This document shows, one piece after another, positions 1 to 7,626 of a stretch of DNA of 20,821 nt; the first letter of the stretch is position 1; each line of letters starts with the position of its first letter. The position numbers were made by a program, and so were the translations under genes. The notes under the pieces are model-generated. The model searched no databases and had not been told where the DNA came from. It saw only the letters and a list, made by a program, of their open reading frames with translations. The DNA lies in contig PLMF01000243.1 in the NCBI GenBank assembly GCA_003142355.1, forward strand, positions 24,536-45,356. Reading direction: 5' to 3'. The stretch is from Bryobacterales bacterium (lineage in GTDB: Bacteria; Acidobacteriota; Terriglobia; Bryobacterales; Bryobacteraceae).

Positions 1-461
1 GCCTCCGCGGCCTGCGCCTCTCTCTCCCACGCCGCGCACACTTCCGGCAGGAAGCCGCTCCCGGGCGCGGAAGATTCCGTAAGAACCTCATCGCCTCGCG
101 AGCCGTAGTACCCGATGGCCGATGCGCAAATCAGAGCTTTCGGCCTCTGCGTCAGCGTGGCCAGCGCCTCCACCAAATTGCGCGTCCCCGCCACCCGGCT
201 CTCGCGAATGCGCCGCTTGGCCTGGGCCGTCCAGCGTTGCGCCACGGGTTCGCCCGCCAGGTGGATGATGGCATCGGCCTCGCGCACACTCTCCGCGGGA
301 GGCGGCCCCTTGAGGGGGTCCCACGTCGATATGCGCACTCCGGCCGGCAGGTTGGTGCCCGCGTGGCGGCTCAGCACATGCAGCGAATGGCCGGCCTTGG
401 CGAGGCTCTTCAGCAGACGCCGCCCGATGAAACCGGAAGCGCCCGAAATGGTGATGTTCAT
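1..461 (-). CDS. TIGR01777-family epimerase-like oxidoreductase (5' part; 3' end outside window)
   Basis: The first 153 codons of an extended SDR, NAD(P)-binding protein are visible; the gene runs off the left edge. The ATG at 461 opens directly into a Rossmann fold with the nucleotide-binding loop GASGFIGRRL at residues 7-16. Later come IIHLAGEP and CASAIGYYGSRGDE, which are characteristic of the TIGR01777/YfcH-like (SDR39U1-type) family. Members are about 300 residues, so roughly half is present. They are predicted cytosolic oxidoreductases or epimerases without a firmly assigned substrate. There is no convincing Shine-Dalgarno before the ATG. The gene is divergent from the lipid kinase, with 80 bp between the two starts, so that gap should hold both promoters. 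Family assignment is firm; the biochemical role is not known. Confidence 0.88.
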   Translation of the reverse strand, partial: MNITISGASGFIGRRLLKSLAKAGHSLHVLSRHAGTNLPAGVRISTWDPLKGPPPAESVREADAIIHLAGEPVAQRWTAQAKRRIRESRVAGTRNLVEALATLTQRPKALICASAIGYYGSRGDEVLTESSAPGSGFLPEVCAAWEREAQAAE

Positions 462-541
462 GAGTAGATTTTGACGCACTACGGGCTGAATCCGTTAGTT
501 TGTTTTGGCAAGATGCTACGATCTGATGCAGGTTCTCCTGT

Positions 542-1462
542 ATGGCCACGGCGGCGATCGTCAACCTGCACGCCGGCGGCGGCGTAGCCCGTCGCCGCTG
601 GCCGGCGGTTGCCCGTCTGCTCGAGGAGCGCCTCGGTCCCCTGGTGGCGCATTTCACCGAAGGACCGGGCCATGCCACTCCTCTCGCTCACCAACTGGCC
701 GGGGCCGGCTTCGACCCGCTGATCGCCGTCGGCGGCGATGGAACGCTGAACGAGGTGGTCAACGGAATCCTGTCGAGCGCCTCCGGCGTACGACTCGGCG
801 TATTGCCGCTGGCCAGCAGCGGCGATTTCGCGCGAACCATAGGCTTGGCCGGGCTGCGCCACGCGGTCGAAACGCTGGCCGCCGGCGCGGTCCGTGAGGT
901 GGACGTGGTCCGGGTGCGCTTTCGCGGCCCGGCCGGCGACCGCTGCGAGCGTCACTTTGTCAACGTAGCCAGCTTCGGTCTGGGCGCCGAAGCGGTCGAG
1001 CGCGTGCGCGGCTGGAGCCGCGTTTTTCCCGGCCGCGCCCGCTATCTTGCCGCCGCGCTCCCCACCCTTGCCGCCGGCCGCTCATTCCATCTGCGGCTAT
1101 GGCTGGACGATGCCGCCCCGGTCGAGTTTCACGCCACCATCGTGGCCCTCGCCAACGGACGCTACCAGGGAGGCGGCATCCTGATTGCGCCCCAAGCCGA
1201 AATCGACGACGGACTGGTTGACGTCACGCTGGTCGAGCGCGTCGGCGTCATCGAGGTGGCAGCCAATCTCCGGCTCCTCTATTCAGGCGATATCTACTCG
1301 CACCCGAAAGTGCATCACTGGTGCGCGGCCCGCGTGCGCGTCGAAGCTCGAACCGCTACGCCGCTGGAAATGGACGGCGATCCGGTCGGGGCGTTGCCAC
1401 TCGAGGCGGAGGTGCTGCCGCGCGCGCTGCGCTTGATCTCGCCCGCCGCTACGGCGTCTTAG
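542..1462 (+). CDS. Diacylglycerol/lipid kinase family protein (YegS/BmrU-like)
   Basis: A 306-residue protein with the diacylglycerol-kinase catalytic signature GGDGTLNEVVNG at residues 64-75, preceded by the usual N-terminal strand with its Asn and Gly-rich loop (VNLHAGGG). Length matches bacterial YegS/BmrU/DgkB-type soluble lipid kinases, which phosphorylate diacylglycerol or related lipids with ATP at the inner face of the membrane. The C-terminal half shows the expected beta-sandwich pattern (GGGILIAPQAEIDDGLVDV, then a late EMDGDP motif). The ATG at 542 is chosen because the family motif spacing fits; the upstream bases show only a weak ribosome-binding site. It converges on the cupin gene, and the two stop-codon ends overlap by 14 bp (1449-1462), leaving no room for a terminator. 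Exact lipid substrate cannot be read from the sequence. Confidence 0.92.
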   Translation: MATAAIVNLHAGGGVARRRWPAVARLLEERLGPLVAHFTEGPGHATPLAHQLAGAGFDPLIAVGGDGTLNEVVNGILSSASGVRLGVLPLASSGDFARTIGLAGLRHAVETLAAGAVREVDVVRVRFRGPAGDRCERHFVNVASFGLGAEAVERVRGWSRVFPGRARYLAAALPTLAAGRSFHLRLWLDDAAPVEFHATIVALANGRYQGGGILIAPQAEIDDGLVDVTLVERVGVIEVAANLRLLYSGDIYSHPKVHHWCAARVRVEARTATPLEMDGDPVGALPLEAEVLPRALRLISPAATAS

Positions 1463-1862
1463 CCGGCGCCACCACGTACACGTATTCCAATACCTCGCCG
1501 CCGGTATTCTTGACGTCATGGCGCGTTGCCGGAGGGATATAAACAAATCCCGGCGCCGTGAACGATCGTCCTGGCTCGCCTTCGATCAGCGCGTCGCCCT
1601 GCCCGTGCAGGATCACCAGCGACTCTTCGTTCTGCCCGGTGGTGTGCCAGCCAACCGAGTCGCCCGGCTTCAGCCGGACGAACCCGCTGCGCATCCCCGC
1701 CGTCTGCGGCGCGCCGTGAAGCAGCGAGCAATCGCCGCTGGCGCACTCGAGCGGCAGCGTCAGCGCGTGTGGCGGCGCCGTCTCCGACGAGAGAGGCAGC
1801 ATGAAAGCAATCGAGATCGAGAAAGCGGCCACAAGGCGGCCAGAGCGCGGTTTCATCCTCAT
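1449..1862 (-). CDS. Exported small cupin-domain protein
   Basis: A single-domain cupin of 137 residues. An N-terminal stretch (residues 3-30, basic then hydrophobic) looks like a Sec signal peptide or anchor, so it probably acts outside the cytoplasm. Cupin motif 1 is GDSVGWHTTGQNEESLVILHG: the first His (about residue 73) and the Glu are present, but the usual second His of HxH is Thr. Motif 2 is PGFVYIPPATRHDVKN, with its His at about residue 115. A metal may therefore be bound by fewer ligands than usual. A GTG at 1889 would give a longer frame, but the ATG at 1862 overlaps the stop of the upstream small gene as ATGA, which suggests translational coupling, so I prefer it; ATG 1856 is also possible. 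Function is unassigned; cupins of this type include binding proteins and small dioxygenases. Confidence 0.75.
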   Translation of the reverse strand: MRMKPRSGRLVAAFSISIAFMLPLSSETAPPHALTLPLECASGDCSLLHGAPQTAGMRSGFVRLKPGDSVGWHTTGQNEESLVILHGQGDALIEGEPGRSFTAPGFVYIPPATRHDVKNTGGEVLEYVYVVAPAKTP

Positions 1863-2050
1863 TTGTTTAGCGTAGAACGGAATTGGCACCCCGGCGAGAC
1901 GCCGTCTGGCTCAAGCACCGCCACCACACTGCCCGCGGCGTACCGCGACGCATACTTGTTCGGCTGAGCGTGACTGAAGTCGTACTCCGGAAGGATCTCG
2001 TCGGCATCGACCCGGCCGGCTTCTCCAACTTTCTTATGCTCTTTCTTCAT
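1859..2050 (-). CDS. Small antitoxin-like protein, probably C-terminally truncated
   Basis: A 63-residue protein. The ATG at 2050 is preceded by GGAGAGAGT, a good ribosome-binding site, and is preferred to a longer frame opening at 2143. The core reads EILPEYDFSHAQPNKYASRY followed by AAGSVVAVLEPD. This closely resembles the small proteins with a YDFS...KYA.RY.....V.LDPD signature that sit in putative toxin-antitoxin pairs of cyanobacteria and acidobacteria. In that family LEPD is normally followed by a VA..F.....VN.ALR segment; here it is replaced by GVSPGCQFRSTLNK and a stop. Another reading frame at the same place gives TASRRGANSVLR and a stop, which resembles the missing tail, so a frameshift is possible. 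No toxin partner lies next to it; the downstream neighbour is the cupin, overlapping by 4 bp. Function inferred from resemblance only. Confidence 0.55.
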   Translation of the reverse strand: MKKEHKKVGEAGRVDADEILPEYDFSHAQPNKYASRYAAGSVVAVLEPDGVSPGCQFRSTLNK

Positions 2051-2097
2051 ACTCTCTCCGCTCACGGCGTGTCGCCGGCAACGTATGAAAGAATTAT

Positions 2098-2162
2098 GGC
2101 CGCCGATGAACACCGATAAACGCGGATTGAAAACAAGATTCAATCCGTGTTTATCGGCGGCC
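2098..2162. repeat. Long imperfect hairpin built on a 10-nt tandem repeat
   Basis: The left arm (2098-2131) and right arm (2139-2162) pair over 24 bases, with one G-T position and a 7-nt loop. The left arm carries 10 extra bases that duplicate its neighbour (CCGATGAACA followed by CCGATAAACG), so the stem has a 10-nt bulge. A run of seven T follows on the + strand at 2171-2177, eight bases after the stem. It may be a dispersed repeat, or it may act in transcription termination; no rightward gene ends here. Confidence 0.7.
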
Positions 2163-2185
2163 CAAATTGATTTTTTTCACAGCTT

Positions 2186-2235
2186 CTAACGGTCGCGGCT
2201 ATGAATGCAGCCTCGTACCGAGCCGCGACCGTTAG
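2186..2235. repeat. REP-like inverted repeat (15-bp perfect arms)
   Basis: CTAACGGTCGCGGCT (2186-2200) and its exact reverse complement (2221-2235) flank a 20-nt spacer, and GGGAGCGG follows. It lies 58 bp beyond the stop of the DUF6807 gene, where a minus-strand transcript would end, but no T-run follows in that direction. A related, more degenerate copy lies at 18443-18480. Several such units per genome between genes is typical of REP/RAYT-associated elements; the association is an inference. Confidence 0.75.
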
Positions 2236-2292
2236 GGAGCGGTGGCCCGCATGCCAGTCACACGCCCGTTCAATCCGGCTCCACCGGGGCCA

Positions 2293-3270
2293 CTACTTCT
2301 TGCCCGCGTATTCCTTATACAGTTCCGCGATTTTCGCCGAGGCCGTATTCCCGCTATGGATGACTACGCGGTAGCGGAAGTGAAGCTCGTTGCCCGGCTC
2401 GATGGTCATGCTGCCATCCTGCGATTTGTCGCCGGTGAAATCGCGTACGCCGAAAATGTTGGCGGCGTGCAGGCCGTACCCCCGCGAGTGCCAGTACGTG
2501 GGATACCGCGGGTTGGCGGGATTATCGAAGATGGCCACGCCCACGGTTTGCCCGTCCACCGGTCCGCAGTAGTCCACCCACGCCGAGCGTTTTCCCCAGA
2601 CGTTCTTCTCGGTTTCCTTGCCTTCGGCGTTCACCATGGGGCCGCCGCCCTTCTCTTCGGTCATGGACGTCGCCAGGCGGATGCCGAAAGTGCCTTCCTT
2701 GGTGTCGCGGAATGTGAGCTTCTCCAGCGGTTCGATCAGCACCTCGTAATCGATGGTCCGCAGGTGTGGATCCGAGTAGAAGGTGACGGTGCGGGTGTCG
2801 GTCATGATCGGTTTGCCGGTGGCGTCCAGGCCTTCGAATACAGCCTTGATGGCGCCGGACTTTTCCCCGCCCTTGGCTTCCACCACCTGCTTCAACTTCA
2901 TGCTGCCCTGCCACAAACCGGTGCCCGGGCTCTTCTGGGGGACGGCCGGGGGCGGCCCCTTTCGCGGCTCGGTCTGCCAGAAATCGATGCTGTTGATGTC
3001 GCCGTGCGCGAAAAACAGGCCGCGATGGTGCGGGTGATCCTTAGTCTCGCCGGCGAACTCCTCCATCGGAAAGTGCCGCGTGACCACCGCGCCCGAGGCG
3101 GTGCTCAGCGGCCATACATACGGTTTGTTGCCGCCGGGGGCGAGGTAAAAGGTGGTGTAAGGCTTGCCATCGATCTCGACCAGGATCCGGTCGGGCGCGG
3201 CTTGTGTGATTTTGACCTGGGCGCCGAGTGGCAGCGCCAGAATGAAAGACGCGAACAGTGCCAGTCGCAT
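2293..3270 (-). CDS. Exported DUF6807 (PmoA-like) family protein, full length
   Basis: A 325-residue protein with a clear Sec signal peptide (MRLALFASFILALPLGAQ, cleavage near residue 18). It has the family's hallmark HPHHRGLFFAHGDIN at residues 79-93, then a beta-rich body with DTKEGTFGIRLA (189-200) and HSRGYGLHAANIFG (261-274). The family was once labelled 'methane oxygenase PmoA' and is now DUF6807; it is common in Acidobacteriota and Planctomycetota near sugar-oxidoreductase genes, and no reaction is established. The old name should not be taken as methane oxidation. Its ATG overlaps the preceding stop as TAATG, so it is probably coupled to the 994-residue protein gene. It is the last gene of the minus-strand block. 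A paralogue lacking 160 residues lies at 12530-13030. Confidence 0.88.
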   Translation of the reverse strand: MRLALFASFILALPLGAQVKITQAAPDRILVEIDGKPYTTFYLAPGGNKPYVWPLSTASGAVVTRHFPMEEFAGETKDHPHHRGLFFAHGDINSIDFWQTEPRKGPPPAVPQKSPGTGLWQGSMKLKQVVEAKGGEKSGAIKAVFEGLDATGKPIMTDTRTVTFYSDPHLRTIDYEVLIEPLEKLTFRDTKEGTFGIRLATSMTEEKGGGPMVNAEGKETEKNVWGKRSAWVDYCGPVDGQTVGVAIFDNPANPRYPTYWHSRGYGLHAANIFGVRDFTGDKSQDGSMTIEPGNELHFRYRVVIHSGNTASAKIAELYKEYAGKK

Positions 3271-6254
3271 TATCGGGGTGTCTCCTTGGGTACTACGTAA
3301 ATCCAGCGGCCGTTGAGCTGCGGTGTAATCTCGAATACCAGGGTACCGTTTTCGAAGCGGCAGGGGACGTCCGCGCCCCGGCTTCCGGGCGTCGGGCCCT
3401 GGGCCACAAGAGTGACCGGCGCGGGAAGGCCGATCGCGGGAATCCGGACGGTGCCCGCGGCGCCGCGGACCATGATCTGAACCACGGCGCCGTTGGGGAC
3501 CCGGCGCGCTTCGGCCACCGGGGCCCAGCCGATCTCGTCCACGGCCTGGTCTGCAAACACGGTGCGCTTGCCATCGACGGTGATCTCGCGTGCGCGGCCC
3601 CCAGCCAATGCGGCCAGCTCACCGCGGCTGTTGACGCGGAACGCCACGGCCCCGGTTCCTTCATAGCTCACGGTGTGCCCGTTCACTTTGAAATCAGTGA
3701 GGTGGATGGACCCGGAGGGCAGCGGATTGCCCTCGAAATCGGCGGGCTTGGACTTGGGCAGCGTGCCGCCGCCATTCCAGGTTTCGTCGAGCTTCGTGAG
3801 GTGGGGCGCCACGGAGACAGCGCCGTTGGGAAAGCGCGTCACCAGGTAGCCGGTGGTGCGCGACAGGTATTCGGTATTGTCGTTCACGCCGCTCAAGCGC
3901 CCCGTGGGCTGGTAGGCGCCCAACGTATCCAGGATTTCGAACCAGTTGCGCGTTTCGTAGCCCAGGCTCGCCGACTGGTCGTCGCGCGGGCGGTAGCCCA
4001 GGAACGTGGCGCTCCCACCACTCGGGTAGGCGCGATACGTTCCCACGGTCCAGCGCTTTACCTGTGCCACGGCTTCGACGCCCTGGCGTGGAGCGACCGG
4101 GTAGATGTGGTCCGGCAGGAAGTCCGTCAGAATGATCTGCGGCTGCACGCGGGCCAGCTTGTTCATGAATGTTACTTGCATGCCAGCCGCGAACTTGCCC
4201 TCGCTCGTGAGGGGCGTGTAATCCACGCCAAAGATGGATTTCCAGGTCTCCAGGGCAGCCTGGTCCTCAAACGTGAGCACTGGCGGAGGGCCGGACCAGA
4301 TGAGGCGGCCGCCGCCACCCACGAACTCGCGCATGAGAGCCAGCAGTTTTCCGGAGGGAAACGGCTCGAACACCGCCACCAACGTGGAGAACCGCCGGCC
4401 CGCCATTTCAATCGCGCCGTTCGTCGCCTTGCCGAGCTCCAGCAGTTTCTCCGGCGTAATCATGTTGGCGTAACCGTATTGGGTCATCCAGGTGCCGAAG
4501 CGCTCTTCGGTTGCCACCAGGTCGAGGGGGTAGAGCATGAGCACGTCGACGTCGCGGTGCTCCGCGTTCTGCACGTTCTGAAAAATGGGCGCGCCGCGAT
4601 CGCCATAGGCATTGACCAGCGCGTTCCGCAGCGGGATGACTTCGGCGGGGTATCCCCATCCCAGAGCGTAGGCATAAGGCACCTGGCGGTTGATGATGCC
4701 GAGCGAAGCCGAAAGAGCCAGGCCGAAGTAATCGCGGTCGAGCCAACTGGCTTCGGCGTGATCGCTGCCGTTCCCCGTCAGGAAATCGCCCCACTTGAAA
4801 TAGTCGTGGGCGGCCACCGAGGCCTGCTGCACGGAGTTCGACCAAATGAAGTTCGAGGTGTAGTCGTAAGCCTCGGCGTGCGTGGTGTCTTCGTTTTCGG
4901 TGGCCCAATAATCCATGGTGGGGCTTTGCGACCAGGTGGCGTGGTTGGGCGCATCCAGACGATAGCCTGCCTTGCGCTCGGCGTAGTGCTTGGCCTCCGT
5001 GAAGAGGTCCACCACGTGGTTGTTCAGAAGGTGAAAGTACCGCGCGCGGTAGAGGGCTGTGCGGCGGATGTCTTCCGGAGTCGGGCCGAATACGTGCATG
5101 ACGCCCTGCTTGGCCGACATATCGGAGGCAGTGTCTTCCTGGCCGTACACGAAGTAGACCATGTACTTGGCGAAATCGCGGTATTGAGAACCGTAGAGCT
5201 CCGCGTAGCGCGCCGCCATCGAGTCCGTCATGTAGCGGATCGTGAACTCGCCATTGTCTTCGTGGCCCTTCTTGACCCAGTCGCCCTGGATGTGCATTTC
5301 ATCCGAATAGAGGCCGTTGATTTTGATGCCGGCGGCCAGGTAGCGGTCCACCAGGCCGGTGAGAAACGGCAGAGCGTTCTTGCTGAAGTAGTCCATCTCC
5401 GGTGTGAGGAGTTCCTGGACCACCACCACGCGGTCAAGCCCTGGGTGCGGCAGCGCGCCGCTTCCATGGACGCGGATGCGCTGGGCGTGGTAGTCGTCGT
5501 TGCTCGAGTGCGGGGAGGCTCCGGCCGGGTGACGCCAGGCATCGCCGGTCTTCACAATGAGGCCGTCGTACGCTTCGGTGTGGATGCCGTCTTTGATTTC
5601 GACGATCGACGCGGGATCCACCACGCGGTAGAGCGTGCCAAGGATGGGCGTGTCTTTGAACGCGAAAACGCGCACGCGGCCGGGCCTGATTTGGATCACG
5701 CCCTTATTGTTGGACCACTGCATCTGGCGCCACAACTCTACGCTGAAGGCGCCGGTCTTGGGGTCGCGGAGACCCTTGCGGTATTGCAGCCAGACACCGG
5801 TTTCGCCGGTCTTGGCGGTGTAGCCGGAGCCGATCTCCAGCGGGCTGAGAAAGCTTAAATTGAAACCCACGCCGTACTTCTGTGCCACGCGGCTGAGGGC
5901 GGCGATTTTCTCGATGTAGGCGTCCGAATCGGGCAGGTATTTGCGTGGGGCGTCTTCCTGGCCGGGAGTCTTCCGCCGGTAGAAGTAATCGAAGAAGATG
6001 GGCATGGTGTCGCCGCCCGACGCATGCAGAGCCTCGAGCGACTGAACGAAGCTGCCACGGCCCTGAACGCCATCCGCGACATATTGTTCGAATTGCTCAT
6101 CGGTGGTGAACGCCGTCCGGCCGCCGCGTGCGTTCCACTGGAATCTCCACGGGCCGGGATAGCCGAGCAACTCGCCCCGAAGCGGCCGTTCCGGCGCTTG
6201 GGCACAGGCCAGACAGGCCGCACCCAGCAACAGCAGGACACCGGGATTCCTCAT
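3270..6254 (-). CDS. Large exported protein resembling a glycoside hydrolase; family not recognised
   Basis: A 994-residue protein with an N-terminal signal peptide (about residues 1-20, hydrophobic LLLLGAACLACAQA; the two Cys make a lipoprotein anchor conceivable but the lipobox is poor). I do not recognise a named family. The first 450 residues alternate strands and helices as in a TIM barrel and contain an acidic motif, YSDEMHIQGDW (316-326), which could hold a catalytic Glu. Around residues 610-680 a segment with GGGGRLIWSGPPPVLTFED resembles the flavodoxin-like or trimerisation domain that follows the barrel in GH42-type enzymes. The C-terminal 250 residues are beta-rich. A periplasmic or surface glycosidase is therefore an inference from architecture and context. 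The start overlaps the upstream oxidoreductase stop (ATGA) and its stop overlaps the DUF6807 start (TAATG), so the three products are likely made together. Confidence 0.8.
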   Translation of the reverse strand: MRNPGVLLLLGAACLACAQAPERPLRGELLGYPGPWRFQWNARGGRTAFTTDEQFEQYVADGVQGRGSFVQSLEALHASGGDTMPIFFDYFYRRKTPGQEDAPRKYLPDSDAYIEKIAALSRVAQKYGVGFNLSFLSPLEIGSGYTAKTGETGVWLQYRKGLRDPKTGAFSVELWRQMQWSNNKGVIQIRPGRVRVFAFKDTPILGTLYRVVDPASIVEIKDGIHTEAYDGLIVKTGDAWRHPAGASPHSSNDDYHAQRIRVHGSGALPHPGLDRVVVVQELLTPEMDYFSKNALPFLTGLVDRYLAAGIKINGLYSDEMHIQGDWVKKGHEDNGEFTIRYMTDSMAARYAELYGSQYRDFAKYMVYFVYGQEDTASDMSAKQGVMHVFGPTPEDIRRTALYRARYFHLLNNHVVDLFTEAKHYAERKAGYRLDAPNHATWSQSPTMDYWATENEDTTHAEAYDYTSNFIWSNSVQQASVAAHDYFKWGDFLTGNGSDHAEASWLDRDYFGLALSASLGIINRQVPYAYALGWGYPAEVIPLRNALVNAYGDRGAPIFQNVQNAEHRDVDVLMLYPLDLVATEERFGTWMTQYGYANMITPEKLLELGKATNGAIEMAGRRFSTLVAVFEPFPSGKLLALMREFVGGGGRLIWSGPPPVLTFEDQAALETWKSIFGVDYTPLTSEGKFAAGMQVTFMNKLARVQPQIILTDFLPDHIYPVAPRQGVEAVAQVKRWTVGTYRAYPSGGSATFLGYRPRDDQSASLGYETRNWFEILDTLGAYQPTGRLSGVNDNTEYLSRTTGYLVTRFPNGAVSVAPHLTKLDETWNGGGTLPKSKPADFEGNPLPSGSIHLTDFKVNGHTVSYEGTGAVAFRVNSRGELAALAGGRAREITVDGKRTVFADQAVDEIGWAPVAEARRVPNGAVVQIMVRGAAGTVRIPAIGLPAPVTLVAQGPTPGSRGADVPCRFENGTLVFEITPQLNGRWIYVVPKETPR

Positions 6255-7576
6255 GCCAGCTTGGGCACCACGAACGGGGCCCGGTACTGGGGCCGCGAGA
6301 ACAGGCTGTTGGCTTCGCTGTCGCCAATACAGGTGTACGTCTTGGGGTCGAAGTGAAGCGTCCGCCCCACGCGGTACGAGATGTTGGCCAGGTGCACCAG
6401 GGTGGTCGATATGGCGCCTTCCTCCACTTCCGCCGTCAGGTCCTCGCGCTTTCGGCTGCGAATGGCGGTGATGAAGCTGGCGAAGGTATCTCCGAAGGTG
6501 CTCGTGGACCCTGGCCCGGGAGCCTGTTCGGGGCCCATGAAGGTCTGGAATTTCCGGTAATTGCCGTCGATTACCAGATAGCCCTTGGAGCCGTAGAAGA
6601 TGTTGCCGATGGCCATGGGTGCGCCCGCGCCCGGGCCGGACCTGGGTGTGCCGAGGTTGATGCCGGCTTCATTGTTGGTGATCCAGTGGCGCACCTCGAA
6701 TTCGAGCATCTTCTTCTTGCCGCCGTTGTCGAATTCGAAAGTACTGAGTAGCGTGTTCGGCGTCTCCTGGTCGTCGTCGAACATGTAGTGGCCGCCCATG
6801 GCGCTGATCTTGGTGGGATAGCCAACGCTGAGGCCGAAACGGGCCGCATGCACCTGGTGAATGCCCTGGTTGCCGATGTCGCCGTTGCCGTAGTCCCAGA
6901 ACCAGTGGAAGTTGTAGTGGAAGCGATTTTTCGTGAACTCATGCTGTGGCGCGGGACCGAGCCAGAGATCGTAGTCGACGCCCGGAGGCACGGGCGCCAC
7001 GGGAGCGCGGCCGATGGTGTCGCGCCACTTGTAAACGATGCCGCGCGACAGGTAGACCTCGCCGATCAGGCCCTCGGCCATCTTCTGGCGCGCTTCCAAC
7101 ATGACGCCCGACCCTCCCGCGCCGTGCTGCACCATGCGGTCGTATTTGCGCGCCGCAGCCAGGATCTGGCGCGCTTCGAACATGTTGTAGGAGCATGGCT
7201 TTTCGACGTAAACGTCCTTGCCTGCCTGGCACCCCCAAATGGTTTGCAGCGTGTGCTGGTGGTTGGGCGTCGCGATCGAGATGGCATCGATCGATTTGTC
7301 CTCCAGCAGTTTGCGCAGGTCGGTGTAAGCGGCGGGACGCTTCTTGGTCGCCGCCTCCACCATTTTCAGACCCTTCTCCAGAACTGCCTCATCCACGTCG
7401 CAGAGGGCTACGATTTCGGTATTCGGGATTCTCGGATAGGCCCGCAAGTGTGCCTCGCCACGGGCATTGAAGCCCACGCAGGCGACGCGAACGGTGTCAT
7501 TGGGGCTGGCCAGCGCACTCGAGCGAACAGCGGTAGCGGCGGCCGCGGAACTCATCAGGAAGTATCTGCGGTTCAT
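6251..7576 (-). CDS. Tat-exported Gfo/Idh/MocA-family oxidoreductase
   Basis: A 441-residue NAD(P)-dependent sugar or polyol oxidoreductase of the Gfo/Idh/MocA family. The start at 7576 is set by AAGGAGAG six bases upstream; a longer frame to 7630 would overlap the receptor stop and lacks support. The N-terminus MNRRYFLMSSAAAATAV has a twin-arginine-like motif, so the folded holoenzyme is probably exported. The Rossmann loop is VACVGFNARG (31-40), less regular than GxGxxG. The family signature is DVYVEKPCSYN (121-131), whose Glu-Lys-Pro carries the conserved Lys, and the C-terminal domain has GDIGNQGIHQVH (232-243) with the likely catalytic His. These enzymes oxidise or reduce sugars, often at C3. 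Located 50 bp after the receptor gene and overlapping the next gene by 4 bp. Substrate unknown. Confidence 0.9.
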   Translation of the reverse strand: MNRRYFLMSSAAAATAVRSSALASPNDTVRVACVGFNARGEAHLRAYPRIPNTEIVALCDVDEAVLEKGLKMVEAATKKRPAAYTDLRKLLEDKSIDAISIATPNHQHTLQTIWGCQAGKDVYVEKPCSYNMFEARQILAAARKYDRMVQHGAGGSGVMLEARQKMAEGLIGEVYLSRGIVYKWRDTIGRAPVAPVPPGVDYDLWLGPAPQHEFTKNRFHYNFHWFWDYGNGDIGNQGIHQVHAARFGLSVGYPTKISAMGGHYMFDDDQETPNTLLSTFEFDNGGKKKMLEFEVRHWITNNEAGINLGTPRSGPGAGAPMAIGNIFYGSKGYLVIDGNYRKFQTFMGPEQAPGPGSTSTFGDTFASFITAIRSRKREDLTAEVEEGAISTTLVHLANISYRVGRTLHFDPKTYTCIGDSEANSLFSRPQYRAPFVVPKLA

Positions 7577-7598
7577 GGCACTCTCCTTAAATGTAAGG

Positions 7599-7626
7599 CT
7601 GGGGCAGGCGAAATCGCCGGCCCCAC
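7599..7626 (-). promoter_or_regulatory. Intercistronic stem-loop between receptor and oxidoreductase genes
   Basis: TGGGGCAGGCG and CGCCGGCCCCA can pair in 10 of 11 positions around a 4-nt loop. The element fills most of the 50-bp gap between the receptor stop and the oxidoreductase ribosome-binding site. No T-run follows on the minus strand, so it is more likely an mRNA-stability or partial-termination element than a full terminator. Inference from structure only. Confidence 0.45.

Noticed and set aside
2293..3270. Reading the DUF6807 protein as a methane monooxygenase subunit because of the old 'PmoA' family label.
   Set aside because: The protein is soluble-looking with one signal peptide and lacks the membrane helices of true PmoA; nothing else for methane oxidation is present.
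2242..3300. A 352-codon + strand frame opposite the full-length DUF6807 gene.
   Set aside because: No domain or signal seen; the minus-strand frame is conserved with a paralogue.
3258..5858. An 866-codon open frame on the + strand opposite the 994-residue protein gene.
   Set aside because: It is rich in Arg, Val, His and Gly with no recognisable domain or signal peptide, as expected for an antisense frame of GC-rich coding DNA; the minus-strand gene has a signal peptide, ribosomal coupling and coherent fold pattern.
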